Assembly: GCF_900088825.1 (NCBI RefSeq)
Contig: NZ_LT592171.1
Location: forward strand, 10,250-74,249
DNA length: 64,000 nt
Origin: Thiomonas delicata
Lineage (GTDB): Bacteria; Pseudomonadota; Gammaproteobacteria; Burkholderiales; Burkholderiaceae_C
Direction: 5' to 3'
Positions 46,659 to 55,953 of the stretch are shown in pieces. The notes under the pieces are model-generated. The model ran no database searches. It was given only the letters and a program-made list of their open reading frames with translations, and had not been told where the DNA came from. Both the position numbers and the translations under genes were made by a program. Within the stretch, counting starts at the first letter, position 1; each line of letters opens with the position of its first letter.

Positions 46659-47933
46659 CTACCCCTGCAAGTCAGACAACGCAGGCGCCGCGTCTGCGCC
46701 CGGCAACGGCAGCCGGGCATCGCCGGGCTTGGCGCGCCACAGCTTCCAGGCCACGGCTGCGATCATCGCCTGCATCACCAGCACCAGCCCCACGCAGCCG
46801 GGCCAGCCCGCATGCGCCCACACCACGCTGGGGCCGAACGCGCCGATGCTGCCGCCGACGTAGTAGCACATGACGTACAGCCCCACCGCCGAGGAACGGT
46901 CCTGGCGCGCGAAGCCCGGCACCTGCGAGGTGGCCATGGACTGGGCGATGAACACGCCGGCGGAACTCAAGGTCAATCCAAGCACGATGTCCGGCAACGC
47001 GGGCAGCAATGTGAGCAGCATGCCCAGGCTGGACACCGCCATGGCCCAGGCGAACACCTTGCGCTGGCCGAAGCGCCAGGCCAGCCGGCCGGCCAGCGGC
47101 GTGGCCACCATGCCCACCAGATACACCGTGAACAGCAGACTGATCTGGCGCAGGTCCAGGCTGTAGGGGGCGGCGGCGAGGTGGAAGCTGACGTAGGTGA
47201 AGGTGCAGACCTGCGAGAACAGGATGCCGAAGCCGATGGCGTAGGTCCCCAGCAGCTTGGGGTTGCGCAAGTGCCGCGGCAGGCCGGCGAGCGAAGCGCG
47301 CAGGCTGGCGCTGGGACGGAAGCGGCGCGAAGGCGGCAGACTCATGGCGATGAACAGCAGGAACAGCAGCGTGACCGCCCCCAGGACGACGAAGGCCGCG
47401 TGCCAGCCCCAATGGGCGGTGACCATGCCGGCGATGAAGCGCCCGCCGAAACCGCCCGCGACCGAGCCCGAGATGTACAAGGCGGTCACCGCCGGCATCT
47501 GCGCCGGTTCCCACTCCTCGCCGATATAGGCCACGGTGGCGGTGAACACGCCGGGAATGAACAGGCCTTCGAGCAGGCGCCAGGCCAGCAGGGTGTACAG
47601 GCTGTCGGCGGTGGCGGCCAGCAATGTGCTCAGGCCCAGACCGGCCAGCGAGACCAGCAACACCGGCTTGCGTCCGAAGCGGTCCGACAGGCTGCCTGAG
47701 AACGGCGCCGCCAGAGCCACCGCCAGCGTGGTGAAGGTGATGGTCAGGCTGAGTTCGGCCACGCTGGCGTGGAACACGCCCTGCAACGAGGGCAGCAGGC
47801 CCTGCGTGACGTACATGGTGAAGAACGCGCACATTCCTGCAGCGATCACCGCCAGACGGCCGCGCCAGCCAGGGGCGACGAACGCGGCGCAAGCCGGGGA
47901 AGCGATGCGACGGGATTCTGCGGAAAGGGCCAT
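46659..47933 (-). CDS. MFS transporter, YnfM-like
   Basis: 424 aa with twelve membrane segments. The MFS loop signature is SGSLSDRFGRKPVLL between segments 2 and 3, with a related loop GRLAWRFGQRKVFAW in the second half. It is divergent from a LysR-type regulator, the same layout as ynfM/ynfL of E. coli. An efflux role is likely; the substrate is unknown. The intergenic gap is short and AT-rich. Confidence 0.9.
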   Translation of the reverse strand: MALSAESRRIASPACAAFVAPGWRGRLAVIAAGMCAFFTMYVTQGLLPSLQGVFHASVAELSLTITFTTLAVALAAPFSGSLSDRFGRKPVLLVSLAGLGLSTLLAATADSLYTLLAWRLLEGLFIPGVFTATVAYIGEEWEPAQMPAVTALYISGSVAGGFGGRFIAGMVTAHWGWHAAFVVLGAVTLLFLLFIAMSLPPSRRFRPSASLRASLAGLPRHLRNPKLLGTYAIGFGILFSQVCTFTYVSFHLAAAPYSLDLRQISLLFTVYLVGMVATPLAGRLAWRFGQRKVFAWAMAVSSLGMLLTLLPALPDIVLGLTLSSAGVFIAQSMATSQVPGFARQDRSSAVGLYVMCYYVGGSIGAFGPSVVWAHAGWPGCVGLVLVMQAMIAAVAWKLWRAKPGDARLPLPGADAAPALSDLQG

Positions 47934-47989
47934 GGGCGTAGCCTAGCCACGCGCAATCGATATGTAAAATCTATTTTTTATTCATTTTG

Positions 47990-48004
47990 ATATGTTCAAC
48001 ATAT
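47990..48004. promoter_or_regulatory. Perfect palindrome ATATGTT-C-AACATAT overlapping the lysR start
   Basis: Seven-base arms around one central base; it contains the T-N11-A pattern of LysR-type sites and covers the first bases of the lysR gene. Binding here would repress lysR and could control the divergent MFS promoter. The surrounding 70 bp are unusually AT-rich. Confidence 0.6.
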
Positions 48005-48908
48005 GGAATTGCGCCATCTTCGAGCCTTCATCGCGGTTGCCGAAGAACGCAATTTCTCGCGCGCCGCAGCACGCCTGCACATCTCGCAGCCCCCGCTGTC
48101 GCAGCAGATCCAGGCGCTCGAAGCCGAACTCGGGGTACGTGTGTTCGAGCGCGGGCGCAACGGCGCCAGCCTCACCGCGGCAGGCGCCAGCCTGTTGCCG
48201 CAGGCGCGTGCCGTGCTGGAGCAATTGCAGCGCGCCGTGGAACAGGCGCAACGCGCCGGGCGGGGGGAAACCGGGAGCCTCGCCGTGGGGTTCGCCGGGT
48301 CCATGCCGTTCTCGGCCGTGATGCCGCAACTGCTGCACGACTTCCGAGTCGCCTGGCCCGAGGTGGAGCTGCAACTGCGCGAGCAACCCTCGCGCGCCCA
48401 GATCGACGATCTCGTCACGCGCAAGCTCGACGTCGGCTTCGTGCGGCCGACGCGTCACGCCCAGCTCGCCGAACTGCAAACCCGCGTGTTGCTGCGCGAG
48501 CCGCTGGTGGCGGCGCTGCATGCGCAGCACCCGCTGGCAGACCGCCCCAGCATCCGCCTGCGCGAGCTGCGCCATGAACCTTTCATGCTCTACAGCGCCA
48601 CGCTGGGTTCGGGCCTGCGCGAACACACGCTGGCGCTGTGCCTGAAAGCCGGCTTCAACCCGCGCATCGCGCAGGAGGTGCACGAGATGCCCACGCTCAT
48701 CAGCCTGGTGTCGGCCGGCATCGGCGTGGGGCTGGTCGCGGCCTCGATGCGACGCGCGCAAATGCCTTACGTGCGCTACCTCGACCTGCTCGACGCCGGC
48801 GCGCACAGCGACATCGTGCTGGCCTGGAAACGCGACAACGCCTCGCCGGCGCTGCGCAACTTCCTGGCACTGGCCGCGCCCGAGCACGCCGCTGCGCCGC
48901 CCGGGTGA
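48003..48908 (+). CDS. LysR-type transcriptional regulator, YnfL-like
   Basis: 301 aa. The N-terminal winged helix MELRHLRAFIAVAEERNFSR with recognition region LHISQPPLSQQIQALE is intact. The effector domain of two periplasmic-binding-like lobes starts near residue 90 (GSLAVGFAGSMPFS). It probably controls the divergent MFS gene and itself through the palindrome at its start. Effector unknown. Confidence 0.92.
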   Translation: MELRHLRAFIAVAEERNFSRAAARLHISQPPLSQQIQALEAELGVRVFERGRNGASLTAAGASLLPQARAVLEQLQRAVEQAQRAGRGETGSLAVGFAGSMPFSAVMPQLLHDFRVAWPEVELQLREQPSRAQIDDLVTRKLDVGFVRPTRHAQLAELQTRVLLREPLVAALHAQHPLADRPSIRLRELRHEPFMLYSATLGSGLREHTLALCLKAGFNPRIAQEVHEMPTLISLVSAGIGVGLVAASMRRAQMPYVRYLDLLDAGAHSDIVLAWKRDNASPALRNFLALAAPEHAAAPPG

Positions 48909-48918
48909 CCCTGCGCGG

Positions 48919-50193
48919 TCAGACCGGGATGGCTTGCGCGATGGCCCGCTCGCGTGCGACGGCGACGGCCTGCGCAATCGCCACGGGCTTGCCGCCGGCG
49001 GCCACAACACCCTGCGCAATGGCGCCGGCGTCCACCGCCGACGCGGCGTCCAGCGCGGCGAGCAGACGCTCGCGCTGCGGGTAGGGTTGGCGCGGAAAAT
49101 CGCCGCCGCGACCGCGGTGGTCGGCTTCGCAGGCCAGCAACACCGAGGCGAAGCGTCGCGGACGGCGCAGCGCATCGCAGCGTTGCAACAAACGCAGCAG
49201 CGCCGCCGCGCCGAACCCCAGGCTCTTGTGGATGTTGCCGTGCTCGGCGGCGACGGTTTCGGCCAGCTCGGCGCATTCGCCCGGCACGCGCAGGCGCTGC
49301 GCCACGCCGCGCGCCAGCGCCACGCTGCGCGCCTCGTGGCCGATGTGGCGAGGCAGGATTTCAGCCGGAGTGGCGGCCTTGCCCAGATCGTGCATCAGGC
49401 AGGCCCAGCGCACCGGCAGGTCGGCGTCGAGCGCGGCGGCGGCCTGCATCACCAGCATCTGGTGCTCGCCGCAGTCCACTTCCGGGTGATAGTCGGCGCG
49501 CTGCGGAACGCCCCACAGCGCATCCACCTCGGGCAGGATGCGCGCTAGCGCGCCGCAATCGCGCAACACCTCGAACAGGCGGCGTGGAGAGGGCTCCATC
49601 ATGCCGCGCGCCAGTTCCTGCCAAACCCGTTCAGGCACCAGGGCGTCGGCCTCGCCGGCGCGCACCATGGCGCGCATCAGCTCGCGGGTTTCAGGCGCCA
49701 CCGTGAAATCGCCGAAACGTGCGGCGAAGCGCGCCAGGCGCAGGATGCGCACCGGATCCTCGGCGAAGGCCGGCGAAACGTGGCGCAGCACCTTGTCGCG
49801 CAGATCGGCGCGGCCGCCATGGGGATCGACGATGCCGCCCCGCGCGTCCTGCGCCATGGCATTGATGGTGAGATCGCGGCGCAGCAGGTCGTCCTCCAGG
49901 CTCACCCCCGGAGCGGCCTGCACGACAAAGCCGCGATAGCCGGGACCCGTCTTGCGCTCGGTGCGCGCCAGGGCGTATTCCTCATGCGTGCGGGGATGCA
50001 GGAACACCGGAAAATCGCGCCCCACGGGCTGGAAACCGGCGTCCAGCATCTGCTGCGGCGTGGCGCCCACCACGACCCAGTCGCGGTCGTGCACGGGCAG
50101 GCCGAGCAGGGCATCGCGCACGGCTCCGCCCACGACATAAGCGGCGCCGGGCACGGGAATGCCGGCGTCTGCGGCGGGAGTCTCGGCTTGCAT
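48919..50193 (-). CDS. cca: CCA tRNA nucleotidyltransferase with HD domain
   Basis: 424 aa from the ATG at 50193; in-frame ATG at 50202 is an alternative. Class II head: YVVGGAVRDALLGLPVHDRD, with the ERxxQE-like RVWQELARGM and RRDLTINAMA further on. The C-terminal part has the phosphohydrolase motif LMHDLGKAATP. It adds CCA to tRNA 3' ends and repairs 2',3'-cyclic phosphates. It ends 10 bp from the convergent lysR gene. Confidence 0.95.
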   Translation of the reverse strand: MQAETPAADAGIPVPGAAYVVGGAVRDALLGLPVHDRDWVVVGATPQQMLDAGFQPVGRDFPVFLHPRTHEEYALARTERKTGPGYRGFVVQAAPGVSLEDDLLRRDLTINAMAQDARGGIVDPHGGRADLRDKVLRHVSPAFAEDPVRILRLARFAARFGDFTVAPETRELMRAMVRAGEADALVPERVWQELARGMMEPSPRRLFEVLRDCGALARILPEVDALWGVPQRADYHPEVDCGEHQMLVMQAAAALDADLPVRWACLMHDLGKAATPAEILPRHIGHEARSVALARGVAQRLRVPGECAELAETVAAEHGNIHKSLGFGAAALLRLLQRCDALRRPRRFASVLLACEADHRGRGGDFPRQPYPQRERLLAALDAASAVDAGAIAQGVVAAGGKPVAIAQAVAVARERAIAQAIPV

Positions 50194-50231
50194 CGAACAC
50201 ATGCCGTGAGCATAGGCCAACGCAGCCCGCC

Positions 50232-50287
50232 CACCCCTTTCTCAGGGGTGTCTACCCGCTTGTGGGAAGGCATGGCTCGGCTATAGT
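50232..50287 (+). promoter_or_regulatory. Inverted repeat plus promoter-like sequence before the GGDEF-EAL gene
   Basis: CACCCCT-TTCTC-AGGGGTG (50232-50250) is a perfect 7-bp inverted repeat. Nine bases on, TTGTGG (50260) and TATAGT (50282-50287), 16 bp apart, resemble a sigma-70 promoter. Transcription would begin about at the ATG (50294), and no ribosome binding site is seen, so the mRNA may be leaderless. Confidence 0.4.
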
Positions 50288-50293
50288 GACTTC

Positions 50294-52849
50294 ATGCCCG
50301 ACGAAGCCCCCTTCCACCCCCCTGCGAAGCAGCTGCCAGCGGCCTCTCAAGGCATTGCGCATCCCGCCGATTCGACCGAGCACGACAACAGGCCCGAATG
50401 GCTGGACTCGATGCCCGGTCTGTTCTCCCACTTCGACGTCGATTGCCGCCTGCTCCACTGCAATGCGGCCTATGCCGACTGGATGGGGCAAGGCGCCGCC
50501 AACCTCGTCGGCAAAGCGCTGGACGCACTGGTGCGCCCGGAAGACATGCCCGTGGTGATGCCCCATGTCCGCAAGGTGCTGGCCGGCACGCCCGTGACCT
50601 ATGCCCGCGAGCAAACCCAAGGGCGCGTCACGCGCTGGTTGGAAACGCGCTTGCAGCCAGCCTGGAGCCCGCGGCAAGCCGGGCTGGCGCCACAGGTGGT
50701 CGGCTTCTATTGCCTCGAACTCGACCGCTCGGCGGACAAGCTGCGGCTGGACCGTACCGCCCTGCTCCGGCACGCCTCGGGCGCAACCTTCTGGACCCTG
50801 GACCTGCAGCAGGGTCTGCTGCACAGCGAACAGAACTGGGCCGATCCCGCCTTGCGCGAGCAAGCGGCAACCTTCACCATGCCCGAACTGCTGGCCCTGC
50901 TGCCCGAGGCCGACAGGCCCGCAGTGCTGCAGGGACTGCAGCAAGTCATGCAGGCAGGGCAGGTCAGCCCCAGCGTCGAGGCGCGCATCCGCCGCAAGGA
51001 CGGCAGCCTCATCTGGACGCGCAACCAGGGTCTGGTCAGCCGCTGGACGCCGGATGGCCAGCCCCTCGAACTCATGGGCATCAGCGTCGACATCACGGCC
51101 ACGAAACAGGCGCTGGACGACCTGCAGCGCAGCGAGCAGCGCTTTCGCACCTTCGCCGAACTGTCGTCCGACTGGTTCTGGGAACTCGACGCCCAGGGCC
51201 GTTTCACCAGCATGAGCGCCAGCAGCCTGCGCAACCGCAATGTGCAGCAGGTGCGCGAAGCGGTGCTCGGCCGCGCATGGCAAGACATCAACCCCGCCAT
51301 GGCGGCGCTGCCGCAGTGGGTGGCGCTGCATACGCTGATGCAGCGCCAGCTCCCTTTCCACGACCTGGTGCTGCCCTATCGCGGCGATGACATGCAAACG
51401 CGCTGGTGGAGCCTGAGCGGAACCCCGATATGGAACACGCAAAACCAGCTGACGGGCTGGCGCGGCGTGGCGCGCGACATCACCGAACAGCGCCAGGCCG
51501 AAGACAAGCTCTATGTCACCGCCTACACCGACACGCTCACCGGCCTGTCGAATCGCGCCGGCTTCGAGCGGCTGCTGCAGTCGACGCTCGATCACTCGCA
51601 AGACGCCGGCGGGGCGCTGCTGTTCATCGACCTCGATCAATTCAAGCAGATCAACGACAGCCTGGGCCACAGCGTGGGCGACCGGCTGCTGGCCGAGGCG
51701 GCGCATCGCATTCAAGACACGCTGCGCGCCGGAGACCTCACCGGCCGTTTCGGCGGCGACGAGTTCCTGGTGTATTCGCGCCGCAGCGACACCCCCGCGC
51801 CGGACGAGGCGCTCGTCCTGGCCGAGCGCCTGCGCGCCGACCTCGCCCGGCCCTACACGGTGGAAGGCCGGATGCTGCACACCACGGTGAGCGTGGGCGT
51901 GGCGCAGTTCCCGCGCGACGGAAGCGGCATCGCCGAGCTGCTCAGCCACGCCGATGCCGCGCTGCACGAAGCCAAGACCCTCGGCCGCAACCGGGCACAG
52001 GTGTTCACGCCCGAACTGCTGGCCCGCGTGCGCCGGCGCGCTCAACTCGAAGCCGAACTGCACGCCGCGCTCGAGGCCGACGCATTCGCCATTGCGCTAC
52101 AGCCCATCGCCCGGCTTCAACTGCGGGCGGCGGATGCCGACACGGCCATCACCGCGCAGCAGCGCTATGCCATCGTCGGTTTCGAGGCGCTGGCGCGATG
52201 GACGCGGCCCGACGGCGAGGAGGTCAGCCCGCTGGAGTTCGTGCCCATCATCCTGGATCTTGGCCTCATCTTCGACTTCGGCCTGCAGATCCTGCGCAAG
52301 AGCCTGCGGGCCTTGCGTGATCTGCGCGAAACCTGCGGCTACACGGGGCACTTGTCGGTGAACCTCTCGCCGGCCCAACTCAAGGGCGGCTGCGTCACGT
52401 GCCTGCGCGACGAATTGAGCGCCGCCGGGATCGAGCCCGGCCTGCTCACCGTCGAGCTGACCGAGAACCTGCAGATCATGGTGAGCGAAGACTGCCTGCT
52501 CACGCTCAACGGCATCCGCGATCTGGGCGTGAAGATCTCGCTCGACGATTTCGGCGTCGGATTTTCCAACCTGGAATACCTCACCAGCTTGCCGGCGACC
52601 CAGATCAAGATCGACCGCGCCTTCACCCACGGCGTGGCCACGGACCGCTACAAGGCTGCCGTGGTCACCGCCACGCTGGCGATGGCCGCCAGCCTGGGGC
52701 TGGAGACGGTTGCCGAAGGCGTGGAGAATCTCCGCGACCTGCAGTGGATCGAGCAGGCCGGCTGCACCCAGGTTCAGGGCTGGGCCTTGTGGCGAGCGAT
52801 GGATGTCGACGCCGCCTGCGCCTTGCTGCGGCACACGCTGCGACGCTGA
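50294..52849 (+). CDS. PAS-GGDEF-EAL protein (c-di-GMP synthesis/degradation)
   Basis: 851 aa, soluble. Three PAS-like sensor regions in residues 30-410, then a GGDEF domain with FGGDEFLVYSRR and an upstream RxxD (RAGD) five residues before it, so the inhibitory I-site is present. The EAL domain has GFEALARW, the Asp pair in LDDFGVGFSN, KIDRAF, and ETVAEGVEN, so phosphodiesterase residues are intact. Both activities are possible; the balance cannot be read from sequence. It is convergent with fadD. Confidence 0.94.
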   Translation: MPDEAPFHPPAKQLPAASQGIAHPADSTEHDNRPEWLDSMPGLFSHFDVDCRLLHCNAAYADWMGQGAANLVGKALDALVRPEDMPVVMPHVRKVLAGTPVTYAREQTQGRVTRWLETRLQPAWSPRQAGLAPQVVGFYCLELDRSADKLRLDRTALLRHASGATFWTLDLQQGLLHSEQNWADPALREQAATFTMPELLALLPEADRPAVLQGLQQVMQAGQVSPSVEARIRRKDGSLIWTRNQGLVSRWTPDGQPLELMGISVDITATKQALDDLQRSEQRFRTFAELSSDWFWELDAQGRFTSMSASSLRNRNVQQVREAVLGRAWQDINPAMAALPQWVALHTLMQRQLPFHDLVLPYRGDDMQTRWWSLSGTPIWNTQNQLTGWRGVARDITEQRQAEDKLYVTAYTDTLTGLSNRAGFERLLQSTLDHSQDAGGALLFIDLDQFKQINDSLGHSVGDRLLAEAAHRIQDTLRAGDLTGRFGGDEFLVYSRRSDTPAPDEALVLAERLRADLARPYTVEGRMLHTTVSVGVAQFPRDGSGIAELLSHADAALHEAKTLGRNRAQVFTPELLARVRRRAQLEAELHAALEADAFAIALQPIARLQLRAADADTAITAQQRYAIVGFEALARWTRPDGEEVSPLEFVPIILDLGLIFDFGLQILRKSLRALRDLRETCGYTGHLSVNLSPAQLKGGCVTCLRDELSAAGIEPGLLTVELTENLQIMVSEDCLLTLNGIRDLGVKISLDDFGVGFSNLEYLTSLPATQIKIDRAFTHGVATDRYKAAVVTATLAMAASLGLETVAEGVENLRDLQWIEQAGCTQVQGWALWRAMDVDAACALLRHTLRR

Positions 52850-52872
52850 GCCGGGCGCCCGTCCCGGCTCAG
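52846..52872. terminator. Perfect 10-bp hairpin shared by convergent GGDEF-EAL and fadD stops
   Basis: CTGAGCCGGG-CGCCCGT-CCCGGCTCAG. Both stop codons lie inside the arms (TGA at 52847, fadD stop at 52869-52871). There is no T-tract, so it is not a classical terminator, but its position suits a bidirectional 3'-end structure. Confidence 0.55.
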
Positions 52873-54593
52873 GCCGGAGCCGCCATCGCCACGCCGGGTG
52901 TGCGCTGGGCGTTGGCGTCATCGGCGTCGCGCAGCGCGCGGCGCAGAATCTTCCCCACGGGCGTCTTCGGCAGCTCGTCGCGGAAAACGATGTGCCTGGG
53001 GCGCTTGTAGCCGGTCAGGCGTTCAGCCATGAAGGCCTTGAGTTCGTCCTCGCTCAGGTTCGGATCCTTGCGCACGACGAACAGCTTCACCGCCTCGCCC
53101 GAATTGGCATCGGGCGTGCCCACCGCGGCGGCCTCCAGCACTCCGGGATGCATCACCGCCACGTCCTCCACCTCGTTGGGATAGACGTTGAAGCCCGAGA
53201 CCAGGATCATGTCCTTCTTGCGGTCGACGATCTTCACATACCCCTGCGCATCCATGATGCCGATGTCGCCGGTCTTGAAAAAACCGTCGGCGGTGAACGC
53301 CTTGGCGGTCTCGTCATCGCGCTTCCAGTAGCCGCGCATGACCTGCGGCCCGCGCACGGCGAGCTCGCCAGGCTGGCCGCTGGGCACCGGCTTGCCGTCG
53401 TCGTCCACGATGACGATTTCGGTCGAGGGCAGCGGCAGCCCGATGGTGCCGGAGAAATGGTCGGTGTCGGTCGGATTGCAAGCCACCGAGGGCGAGGTTT
53501 CCGAAAGCCCATAGCCCTCGCAGATCGGGCAACCGGTGCGTTCCAGCCACTTGCGCGCCACCGCCTCCTGCACCGCCATGCCGCCGCCCAGCGAAATGAG
53601 CAGATGCTTCCAGTTCACCGTGTCGAAGTTGGGATGATTCATCAGGGCGTTGAACAGCGTGTTCACCGCCGGCAAGGAATGGATCTCGTAGCGCGCCAGC
53701 TCCTTAAGCGTGGCGGGAAGGTCGCGCGGATTCGGGATGAGGATCATCATGCCGCCCTGCGCCGCCGACAGCAGCATGACCACGGTGAAGGCGAAGATGT
53801 GATACAGCGGCAAGGCGCAGACCGTGTTGATCGCCGCGAGATCCTTGCGCTTGTCCAGGCCGGGCCGGTTCCATGCGGCGGACTGCAGCACGTTGGCGAT
53901 GAGATTGCGGTGGGTGAGCGTGGCGCCCTTGGACACGCCCGTCGTGCCGCCCGTGTACTGCAGCACGGCGACGTCCTCGGCGCGGATGTCGGTGGGCGCG
54001 AAGTGCAGACGGGCACCGGCCTTCAAGGCGTGGCCGAAGCGCACATGGCCGGGAAGGGCGTAGCGCGGCACCAGCTTCTTCTTGTGTCGCACCACGTAGT
54101 TGACGATGGGGCCGAGCGGAAAGCCAAGCATCTCGCCCATGCTGGCCACCACCACCAGGCGTAGATGGGTGTCGCCGATCACCTGTTCGAGCGTGTGGGC
54201 GAAGTTCTCCAGGATGATCATCGCCACCGCGCCGCTGTCGCGCAGCTGGTGCTCCAGCTCGCGCGGCGTGTAGAGCGGGTTGACGTTGACCACGACCAGA
54301 CCGGCGCGCAGGATGGCCGCCACCGCCACCGGGTATTGCGGCACGTTGGGCATCATCACCGCCACCCTGTCGCCGGACTTGAGCCCCTGGGTCTGCAGCC
54401 AGGCGGCGAAGGCGGTGGACTCGGCCTCCCAGCGCGCATAGGTCGTGCGCCGGCCCATGAAGGCGTAGGCGGGCTTGTCGGCATGCTCGGCGAAGCTGCG
54501 CTCCAGCAGATGGGCGAGCGAGCGGTAGGCGCCAGGGTCGATATCGGCGGGCACACCCTTGGGGTAGTACGCGAGCCAGGGGCGATCCATCAT
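52869..54593 (-). CDS. fadD: Long-chain fatty acid-CoA ligase
   Basis: 574 aa. Adenylate-forming motifs: P-loop LQYTGGTTGVSKGA (about residues 215-228), YGLSETSP, and ADGFFKTGDIG near the fatty-acyl signature, then the C-terminal Lys in KTPVGKILRR. It activates fatty acids to acyl-CoA for beta-oxidation or lipid synthesis. ATG 54593 (MMDRPWLAYYPKGVP). A perfect palindrome lies about 64 bp upstream. Confidence 0.95.
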   Translation of the reverse strand: MMDRPWLAYYPKGVPADIDPGAYRSLAHLLERSFAEHADKPAYAFMGRRTTYARWEAESTAFAAWLQTQGLKSGDRVAVMMPNVPQYPVAVAAILRAGLVVVNVNPLYTPRELEHQLRDSGAVAMIILENFAHTLEQVIGDTHLRLVVVASMGEMLGFPLGPIVNYVVRHKKKLVPRYALPGHVRFGHALKAGARLHFAPTDIRAEDVAVLQYTGGTTGVSKGATLTHRNLIANVLQSAAWNRPGLDKRKDLAAINTVCALPLYHIFAFTVVMLLSAAQGGMMILIPNPRDLPATLKELARYEIHSLPAVNTLFNALMNHPNFDTVNWKHLLISLGGGMAVQEAVARKWLERTGCPICEGYGLSETSPSVACNPTDTDHFSGTIGLPLPSTEIVIVDDDGKPVPSGQPGELAVRGPQVMRGYWKRDDETAKAFTADGFFKTGDIGIMDAQGYVKIVDRKKDMILVSGFNVYPNEVEDVAVMHPGVLEAAAVGTPDANSGEAVKLFVVRKDPNLSEDELKAFMAERLTGYKRPRHIVFRDELPKTPVGKILRRALRDADDANAQRTPGVAMAAPA

Positions 54594-54656
54594 GCTGTCT
54601 CCTATCGTCTTTGGGTGTCGCTTCGAGTTCCGGCGGGGTCGATCCGCGCCGAAAAA

Positions 54657-54668
54657 GAACGATCGTTC
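54657..54668. promoter_or_regulatory. Perfect palindrome GAACGATCGTTC upstream of fadD
   Basis: A 12-bp perfect palindrome set in GAAAAAGAACGATCGTTCGT, 64 bp upstream of fadD. The shape fits TetR-family operators such as those controlling fatty-acid genes. No tetR gene is adjacent, so the regulator would act in trans. Confidence 0.5.
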
Positions 54669-54768
54669 GTTTCCAGGTCCGCCCCAAGGATAGCGCCCGC
54701 TCGGCCTTTTGACCAGACTGACTGGCGGCCTGCCTGGCGGAAGCGGGCCGATGAACTGCCGCGGGCTC

Positions 54769-55854
54769 TCAGGTATCGGAGATGGTGATGGTCGGGAACT
54801 TGGTCGAATAGTCCTTCGCCCGTTCCGCCACCTTCACCGCCACCTTGCGCGCGATGGTCTTGTATTCCAGCGCCGCCGCGCCTTCGGGGTCGGCCACCAC
54901 GCTGGGGCGTCCGCTGTCGGCCTGCTCGCGGATGCGCAGGTCCAGCGGCAGGCTGCCGAGCAGCTCCACGCCGTAATCGCCCGCCATTTTCGCGCCGCCG
55001 CCCTCGCCGAAAATGTGCGAGCTGTGGCCGCAGTTGGGGCAGACGTACACGGCCATGTTCTCCACGATGCCGAGCACCGGAACCTGGACCTTCTCGAACA
55101 TCTTCAAGCCCTTGCGCGCGTCCAGCAGGGCGATGTCCTGCGGCGTGGTGACGATGACCGCGCCGGTCAGCGGCACGCGCTGGCTCAGGGTGAGCTGGAT
55201 GTCGCCGGTGCCGGGCGGCATGTCGACGATGAGGTAGTCCAGGTCCTGCCAATGGGTCTGGCGCAACAACTGCTCCAGCGCCTGGGTGGCCATCGGGCCG
55301 CGCCAGATCATCGGGCTGTCGGCATCCATCAGCAGGCCGATGGACATCACCTGCAGACCGTAGTTCTCCATCGGTTCCATGGTCTGGCCGTCGGTGCTCT
55401 CGGGCCGGCCCGACAGACCCATCATCATCTGCTGCGAGGGACCGTAGATGTCGGCGTCCAGCAAACCCACCCGCGCGCCCTCGGCGGCGAGCGCCAGCGC
55501 CAGGTTGGCCGCCGTGGTGCTCTTGCCCACCCCGCCCTTGCCCGAGGCCACGGCGATGATGTTCTTCACCCCCGGCAGCAGCTTGACGCCGCGCTGCACA
55601 CCGTGCGCCTCGACCTTGGTGGACATCTGCACCGAGACGTTGGCCACGCCGGGCACCGCGCGCAGCGCGGCGATCACGTTGCGGCGCAGTTCGGCGTGCT
55701 GGCTTTGCGCCGGATAGCCGAGCTGCACGTCCAGCGAGACGTCGCCGCCTTCGACGCGCAGGTTCTTGACGGCCCTGGCCGCCACCAGGCTCTGCCCGGT
55801 GTTGGGATCGATGACGTTGGCGAGCGCTTCCTGGATCTGGCTTTCTGTGGGCAT
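54769..55854 (-). CDS. apbC: Mrp/ApbC family iron-sulfur cluster carrier ATPase
   Basis: 361 aa. An N-terminal DUF59-like (MIP18) domain covers residues 1-85. The deviant Walker A is ASGKGGVGKST (about 103-113), the second phosphate loop DADIYGPSQ, and the Cys pair for the bridging cluster is VCPNCGH. It delivers Fe-S clusters to apo-proteins. ATG 55854. Divergent from metG, a common pairing in Proteobacteria. Confidence 0.95.
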   Translation of the reverse strand: MPTESQIQEALANVIDPNTGQSLVAARAVKNLRVEGGDVSLDVQLGYPAQSQHAELRRNVIAALRAVPGVANVSVQMSTKVEAHGVQRGVKLLPGVKNIIAVASGKGGVGKSTTAANLALALAAEGARVGLLDADIYGPSQQMMMGLSGRPESTDGQTMEPMENYGLQVMSIGLLMDADSPMIWRGPMATQALEQLLRQTHWQDLDYLIVDMPPGTGDIQLTLSQRVPLTGAVIVTTPQDIALLDARKGLKMFEKVQVPVLGIVENMAVYVCPNCGHSSHIFGEGGGAKMAGDYGVELLGSLPLDLRIREQADSGRPSVVADPEGAAALEYKTIARKVAVKVAERAKDYSTKFPTITISDT

Positions 55855-55920
55855 GATGCGAATCGCGGGGTGAGAAAAGTCGCGTGGGTGGAAAAGACAA
55901 CCCACGCAGTCTAGTTCGCC

Positions 55921-55953
55921 CCCGGCACACCTTGCCGGGCCACTGCCTACAAT
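55921..55953. promoter_or_regulatory. Inverted repeat and -10-like sequence upstream of metG
   Basis: CCCGGCA-CACCT-TGCCGGG (55921-55939) is a perfect 7-bp repeat; TACAAT at 55948-55953 is a fair -10 for metG, 115 bp before its start. No clear -35 is seen. Confidence 0.35.
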
